Assembly: GCF_947497045.1 (NCBI RefSeq)
Contig: NZ_CANMEU010000009.1
Coordinates: 1-64,000, forward strand
DNA: 64,000 nucleotides
Direction: 5' to 3'
Source of the DNA: an uncultured Tateyamaria sp.
Lineage (GTDB): Bacteria > Pseudomonadota > Alphaproteobacteria > Rhodobacterales > Rhodobacteraceae
Of this stretch, positions 60,395 through 64,000 are shown in pieces. The notes beneath the pieces are model-generated. The model made no database searches. It was not told the origin of the DNA and worked only from the letters and a program-made list of their open reading frames with translations. The translations under genes were made by a program, and so were the position numbers. Within the stretch, counting starts at the first letter, position 1. Every line of letters starts with the position of its first letter.

Positions 60395-61252
60395 ATGCGA
60401 ATGGTTTTCGGATTGGTATTGCTTGCCGGGATCGCCCTGGCCGGTGGTGCCGTATACATGGCCAAGAATTACATTGGTCAATATCAAGCCGCGCTGGCCG
60501 CCGAGCGGGCCGAGCGGGACAAGATTGTGCCCACGATCCCCGTCTATGTGTCGGATCGGGTTTTGAAATACGGCGAGGCGCTCAAGACGGAGGACGTTCG
60601 GACCGTCGATTGGCCTGTCACGGCCATTCCCGAAGGCGCATTCACGGCTGACAATCCCCTCTTTGCCGAAGGGCAGCAGGATCCCCGCTTTGTGCTGCGC
60701 GCCATGGAAAAGGATGAGGCCATCCTGAAAGTGAAGGTTACCGAACCCGGCGAGGAAGCAGGTCTGACGTCGCGCTTGGCCCGTGGCATGCGTGCGTTTG
60801 CACTCAGGGTTGATGTGGCCTCCGGTGTGTCCGGGTTCCTGCGTCCGGGCGACCGGGTGGACGTCTATTGGACCGGTCGGGTCGACAAGTCGCTCGACGC
60901 AAGTGTTGGCGAAGTGACCAAGCTCATCGAACCCGCCGTCCAGCTCATCGCGATCGACCAGAGTGCCACCAGCGATCTCAGCGGTGCCAGCGTTGCCCAG
61001 ACGGTGACTGTCTCCGTCGCACCTGAACAGGTCGCAAAGCTGGCCCAGGCCCAGTCCACCGGGCGCCTGTCGCTGTCCCTTGTCGGTGCCGGGGACGACA
61101 CCGTTGCCGGGGCGATCGAGATTGACCAACGCTCGCTTTTGGGCATCGAAAAGCGTGCCGCTGCGGTGCAGGCCCCCAAAGAGAAAACCTGTTCCATCCG
61201 CACACGGCGCGGCGCAGAAGTGGTCTCAATCCCGATTCCCTGCACAAACTGA
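60395..61252 (+). CDS. cpaB: Flp pilus assembly protein CpaB/RcpC
   Basis: A 285-residue protein with one N-terminal membrane helix (VFGLVLLAGIALAGGAVYMA) and a SAF-like domain (VYVSDRVLKYGEALKTEDVR, then LRVDVASGVSGFLRPGDRVD). It is a periplasmic part of the tad secretion channel near the secretin. It is the first gene after the pilins; 300 bases with no clear gene separate it from cpaC. Confidence 0.92.
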   Translation: MRMVFGLVLLAGIALAGGAVYMAKNYIGQYQAALAAERAERDKIVPTIPVYVSDRVLKYGEALKTEDVRTVDWPVTAIPEGAFTADNPLFAEGQQDPRFVLRAMEKDEAILKVKVTEPGEEAGLTSRLARGMRAFALRVDVASGVSGFLRPGDRVDVYWTGRVDKSLDASVGEVTKLIEPAVQLIAIDQSATSDLSGASVAQTVTVSVAPEQVAKLAQAQSTGRLSLSLVGAGDDTVAGAIEIDQRSLLGIEKRAAAVQAPKEKTCSIRTRRGAEVVSIPIPCTN

Positions 61253-61552
61253 GCCTTCTATTCAATCACTTAGCCCGGCGCTCCCATTTGGGGGCGCCAG
61301 TTGCATTTGTGCCCCTGTTGCCAGTTATCCACATAAACCTCCTCTCTGAACCCATTGATTCTTGCAAAAAATCTCAAACTGCTGCACGGTCTGCAAAACA
61401 GTGGGCAAAAGCCCGCGCACAAGAACAGGCAAGATATCAAATCAAACGCTGCGGGCCCAATGGTCTGACAGAACCACACGGGCACTATGACCCGAATGAA
61501 TTTCGCGGGCATCAAGACCCGGCACCGAGGCGTGATCAAAAGGGCAGGTCAC
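61253..61552. other. Gene-free gap between cpaB and cpaC
   Basis: In most tad loci cpaB and cpaC are close together. Here 300 bases intervene. A perfect DnaA box TTATCCACA is at 61325-61333. Short open frames cross the gap but have no recognisable protein features. No terminator or clear promoter was identified. Confidence 0.45.
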
Positions 61553-62971
61553 ATGAAAATTGACGTAATCTTCAAAGCGGCCATCGTCGGGCTGTCCATG
61601 GCTGTAAGCCCAATCGCATTGACTGCGCATGCAGAAACATTGCGCGTGGTCCGCCAGCAGACCGAATCGAACCTGAACGTCCCGATGAACCGGGCCGTGG
61701 TGGTCGAAAGTGATACGCCATTTGCAGAACTCAGCATTGCAAACCCGGCCATCGCGGACATTTCCTCGCTCAGCGACCGCACAATCTATGTGTTGGGTAA
61801 ATCGCCCGGGCTGACGACATTGACATTGCTGGATGGCAACGGGCGACTGATCACCAACGTGAACGTGCGCGTCGCCGCTGATATCTCCGAGTTCAAAGAA
61901 CGGCTGCGCCAGATCCTTCCCGGTGAAAAGATCGAAGTGCGCACCGCCAATGACGGTATCGTGCTGTCGGGCGTCGTCTCCTCTGCTTCGCGTCTGCAAC
62001 GTGCCTTGGATCTGGCCGAACGCTACGCCGAGGGCCGCGTGTCTAACCTGATGAGCGTCGGTGGCGTCCAGCAGGTCATGTTGAAAGTGCGCTTTGCCGA
62101 AATGCAGCGCTCGGTCTCCAAATCGCTCAGCTCATCGCTTGGGTTCAACGGGTCCCTCTTTGGGGGCCAGTTGGGCACCAGTAGTGAAACCGGCACGTTC
62201 CTCGATGGCAACAACTCGATTTCGAGCGATGTTGAGGTCACACCCGGCACCGAAGGCGCGATTTTGTTCGGCTTCAACGCTGGCAACCTTCAGGTTGGCC
62301 TGCTGCTTGAGGCGCTTGAACAAAAAGGCGTTGTGCGCACCCTGGCAGAACCCAATCTGATTGCGCTGTCGGGTCAAGAGGCGACATTCCTCGCAGGTGG
62401 CGAATTTCCGATCCCTGTCAGCCAGCAGGAGGGCCAGATTTCGGTTGAATTCAAGCCGTTCGGGGTCCAGCTCAACTTTATTCCCGTGGTGGTCGACAAA
62501 GATCTGATCAACCTTCAGGTTGAGGCGTCGGTGTCCGAAGTAGATACCGCAAACTCGATCAACACCAACGGCATCAACATCCCCGCCTTCTCGCGGCGCG
62601 AGACCAACACGACGGTCGAACTGCGCGATGGCGAGAGTTTTGCAGTGGCTGGCCTGTTGCAGGACGACTTTCAGGACCTCGCGGGTCAAGTGCCATGGCT
62701 GGGCGACGTGCCTGTGCTGGGGACCTTGTTCCGCTCGGCATCGTATCAACGCGCACAAACTGAATTGGTGATCGTGGTCACGGCCCATCTTGTCACGCCT
62801 GTGCGTGGCGATGCGCTGGCATTGCCCACCGATCGCATCAAACCACCAAGTGAACGGGACCTGTTCCTGTTTGGACGCACAGCCGCTGGCACACGGACTC
62901 CGAAACAGGGGGCCGCCGGCGAGGTTGCCAAACAGGACTTCTCCGGCTCATATGGCTACGTGTTGGATTAA
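61553..62971 (+). CDS. cpaC: Flp pilus secretin CpaC/RcpA
   Basis: A 472-residue outer-membrane secretin. It has a signal peptide (FKAAIVGLSMAVSPIALTAHA), an N-terminal pilus-secretin N domain (SIANPAIADISSLSDRTIYV), a BON-like region, and the C-terminal type II/III secretin domain (LAEPNLIALSGQEATFLAGG, EFPIPVSQQEGQISVEFKPF, GVQLNFIPVVVDKDLINLQV). It forms the outer-membrane pore for Flp pili. The ATG at 61553 follows a purine-rich GGGCAGG. The OmpA-like gene starts ten bases after its stop. Confidence 0.94.
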   Translation: MKIDVIFKAAIVGLSMAVSPIALTAHAETLRVVRQQTESNLNVPMNRAVVVESDTPFAELSIANPAIADISSLSDRTIYVLGKSPGLTTLTLLDGNGRLITNVNVRVAADISEFKERLRQILPGEKIEVRTANDGIVLSGVVSSASRLQRALDLAERYAEGRVSNLMSVGGVQQVMLKVRFAEMQRSVSKSLSSSLGFNGSLFGGQLGTSSETGTFLDGNNSISSDVEVTPGTEGAILFGFNAGNLQVGLLLEALEQKGVVRTLAEPNLIALSGQEATFLAGGEFPIPVSQQEGQISVEFKPFGVQLNFIPVVVDKDLINLQVEASVSEVDTANSINTNGINIPAFSRRETNTTVELRDGESFAVAGLLQDDFQDLAGQVPWLGDVPVLGTLFRSASYQRAQTELVIVVTAHLVTPVRGDALALPTDRIKPPSERDLFLFGRTAAGTRTPKQGAAGEVAKQDFSGSYGYVLD

Positions 62972-62981
62972 GGACAGGGTC

Positions 62982-63644
62982 ATGAAACCGATCATCAGCG
63001 TCGCATTGGCTAGCAGCATCGCACTTTCGGCATGCGGTCCCTCTGGCGATCCGGTCTACACCCAGTTTTACCGTGAGGCAGGTGCCGTCGTCGACACCGG
63101 CCAGTTCGGGAACGCGACCGCCAACAATACCCTCGTTTTGACGGGTGAGCGTCAGTACACATTCGATCTGGCCAACCGCTTCGCCTCCGAAGTGATCACG
63201 ACTGTCAATTTCGCATTCAACTCTGCCCAACTGGATGCAGGCGCGCAGGATGCACTGCGCCAGCAAGCCCGCTGGATCCGCCAGTTCCCTGAAATCCGCT
63301 TCCGGGTCTATGGCCATACGGATGCGGTGGGTTCCAACAGCTATAACAAACGGCTTGGGCTTGCCCGCGCCAATGCGGTGGTGGGTTTCCTGTCCACCCA
63401 AGGCATCAGCCGGTCACGCCTCGAAGCGGTCGCCTCTTTCGGCGAAACCCAGCCCCTGATCGTGACCCAGGGACGCGAACGGCGCAATCGGCGCACCGTA
63501 ACCGAGGTCAGCGGCTTTGTTCAGGCACATCCCACTGTGATTGACGGCAAGTATGCCCAAATCATCTATCGGGACTATGTCCAAAGCGCCCGCGCCGAAT
63601 CAGACCTCAGCGGCACTGTCACGGCTGACCTGGCTTCGGAATAA
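62982..63644 (+). CDS. OmpA-family lipoprotein of the tad locus
   Basis: A 220-residue lipoprotein with a lipobox LSAC (Cys18) and a C-terminal OmpA peptidoglycan-binding domain (VNFAFNSAQLDAGAQDALRQ, FRVYGHTDAVGSNSYNKRLG, LARANAVVGFL). In tad loci of this order an OmpA-like protein takes the CpaD-type position after the secretin and may help anchor or stabilise the pore. A terminator follows. Confidence 0.88.
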   Translation: MKPIISVALASSIALSACGPSGDPVYTQFYREAGAVVDTGQFGNATANNTLVLTGERQYTFDLANRFASEVITTVNFAFNSAQLDAGAQDALRQQARWIRQFPEIRFRVYGHTDAVGSNSYNKRLGLARANAVVGFLSTQGISRSRLEAVASFGETQPLIVTQGRERRNRRTVTEVSGFVQAHPTVIDGKYAQIIYRDYVQSARAESDLSGTVTADLASE

Positions 63645-63659
63645 CGCCGTACATATTTT

Positions 63660-63691
63660 CGGGGTCAGAGCCTGTGCCTGACCCCGCTTTT
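63660..63691 (+). terminator. Rho-independent terminator after the OmpA-like gene
   Basis: CGGGGTCAG pairs with CTGACCCCG around a nine-base loop and is followed by four T residues. It separates cpaB-cpaC-ompA from cpaE. Confidence 0.8.
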
Positions 63692-63941
63692 CGGCCCTTC
63701 TTTACCCCAAAAATCACTATCGCGTGGCGCGAACAATGCGGCCTGCGCGCCGTGACCGTCCCAAGAAACCAAACAATTGGGGTTTTTTGGCCCAAATCTC
63801 GCCTGAATTGACTGCGACAACCGACCCTAAGGATAGGTATGCCCGGACACTTTGACCGGGCGTGGGTCACGCAGGCAATCAGGGCGTAAAAATAACGTCG
63901 CATCGCACTGCCAGCCCCTTGGAATAAGGACGACACGGCAA

Positions 63942-64000
63942 TGAGCAGCGTAATGCCACAACCAGAAACCGCACCCATCGTGGCCTGCACGATCAGCCGG
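63942..64000 (+). CDS. cpaE: Start of CpaE-like pilus assembly ATPase gene (partial)
   Basis: The last 59 bases hold an open frame that begins MSSVMPQPETAPIVACTISR and runs off the window end. An AAGGACGA lies upstream. The short N-terminus with PIVACTISR is like CpaE of Rhodobacterales, and cpaE is the expected next gene in the locus. No domain is yet visible, so the call rests on position and the first 20 residues. Confidence 0.55.

Noticed and set aside
61288-61563. 91-codon frame between cpaB and cpaC
   Set aside because: Overlaps the cpaC start and has no ribosome site, signal peptide or domain; composition is unlike protein.
1-64000. tRNA, rRNA or CRISPR array
   Set aside because: Intergenic stretches were scanned by eye for cloverleaf arms, rRNA segments and regularly spaced repeats; none was found.

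Overview
The window looks like a chromosomal segment of an alphaproteobacterium of the Rhodobacterales (Roseobacter/Rhodobacteraceae type). The evidence is the high-GC coding style, the aa3 cytochrome oxidase cluster ctaC-ctaB-small assembly gene-ctaG-ctaE-SURF1-thrC-M16 peptidase, the EINtr gene ptsP beside lysC, and a tad/cpa pilus locus with Flp-type pilins. No rRNA, tRNA, CRISPR array or insertion sequence was recognised. All identifications are by reading sequence and motifs; no database search was run.

Layout. (1) 1-1.9 kb is accessory DNA: a 115-codon scar fusing the head of an OLD-family ATPase to the tail of a UvrD-type helicase (a Gabija-like remnant), a RelE/ParE-type toxin with its antitoxin, and two unrecognised overlapping genes. 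(2) 1.95-8.8 kb holds metabolic genes: an SMP-30 lactonase, GlcG and formylglycine-generating enzyme operon, divergent from a two-subunit molybdenum hydroxylase, then a tetronate-type dehydrogenase and isomerase. (3) 8.8-11.05 kb is an arsJ-GAPDH arsenate detoxification pair. (4) 11.1-23.5 kb is a galactoside regulon: ABC importer, alpha- and beta-galactosidase, SDR dehydrogenase, lactonase, DgoK and DgoA, with a divergent IclR regulator and the importer ATPase. (5) 23.5-29.3 kb has ptsP, lysC and housekeeping genes, plus a short intergenic region with two perfect DnaA boxes. (6) 29.5-34.9 kb has modABC, EcsC, two acyltransferases, a flavin reductase and a small lipoprotein. (7) 34.9-43 kb has a SulP transporter, a broken membrane-protein gene, mtnP-lysE-apt, an FAD oxidase, an MBL hydrolase and a GNAT. 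(8) 42.6-49.5 kb is the cytochrome oxidase cluster. (9) 49.7-55.6 kb has tldD, dprA, topA and marR. (10) 55.7-58.5 kb has a tiny secreted peptide and a 3-oxoacid CoA-transferase operon with a LOV photoreceptor gene between its two subunits. (11) 58.5-64 kb has a lytic transglycosylase and the start of a tad pilus operon (two Flp pilins, cpaB, cpaC, an OmpA-like lipoprotein and the first codons of cpaE).

How the genes work together. The galactoside block reads as a complete catabolic unit (import, hydrolysis, oxidation, lactone opening, phosphorylation, aldol cleavage) except that no galactonate dehydratase is present. The molybdenum hydroxylase depends on molybdate, which modABC could supply. 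MtnP releases adenine, which Apt salvages. ArsJ and its GAPDH act as a pair.

The most unusual observation is the scoA-LOV-scoB arrangement. A canonical LOV sensor module (GRNCRFLQG, Cys60) is joined to a HisKA_2/HATPase-like module that has an intact ATP-binding region but Asn where the phosphoacceptor His should be. This suggests blue-light or redox control linked to ketone-body or short-chain acyl-CoA metabolism. Other points of interest are the Gabija-like deletion scar, an SDR whose catalytic Lys reads Asn, a membrane-protein gene broken by two compensating one-base indels, and several candidate operators.
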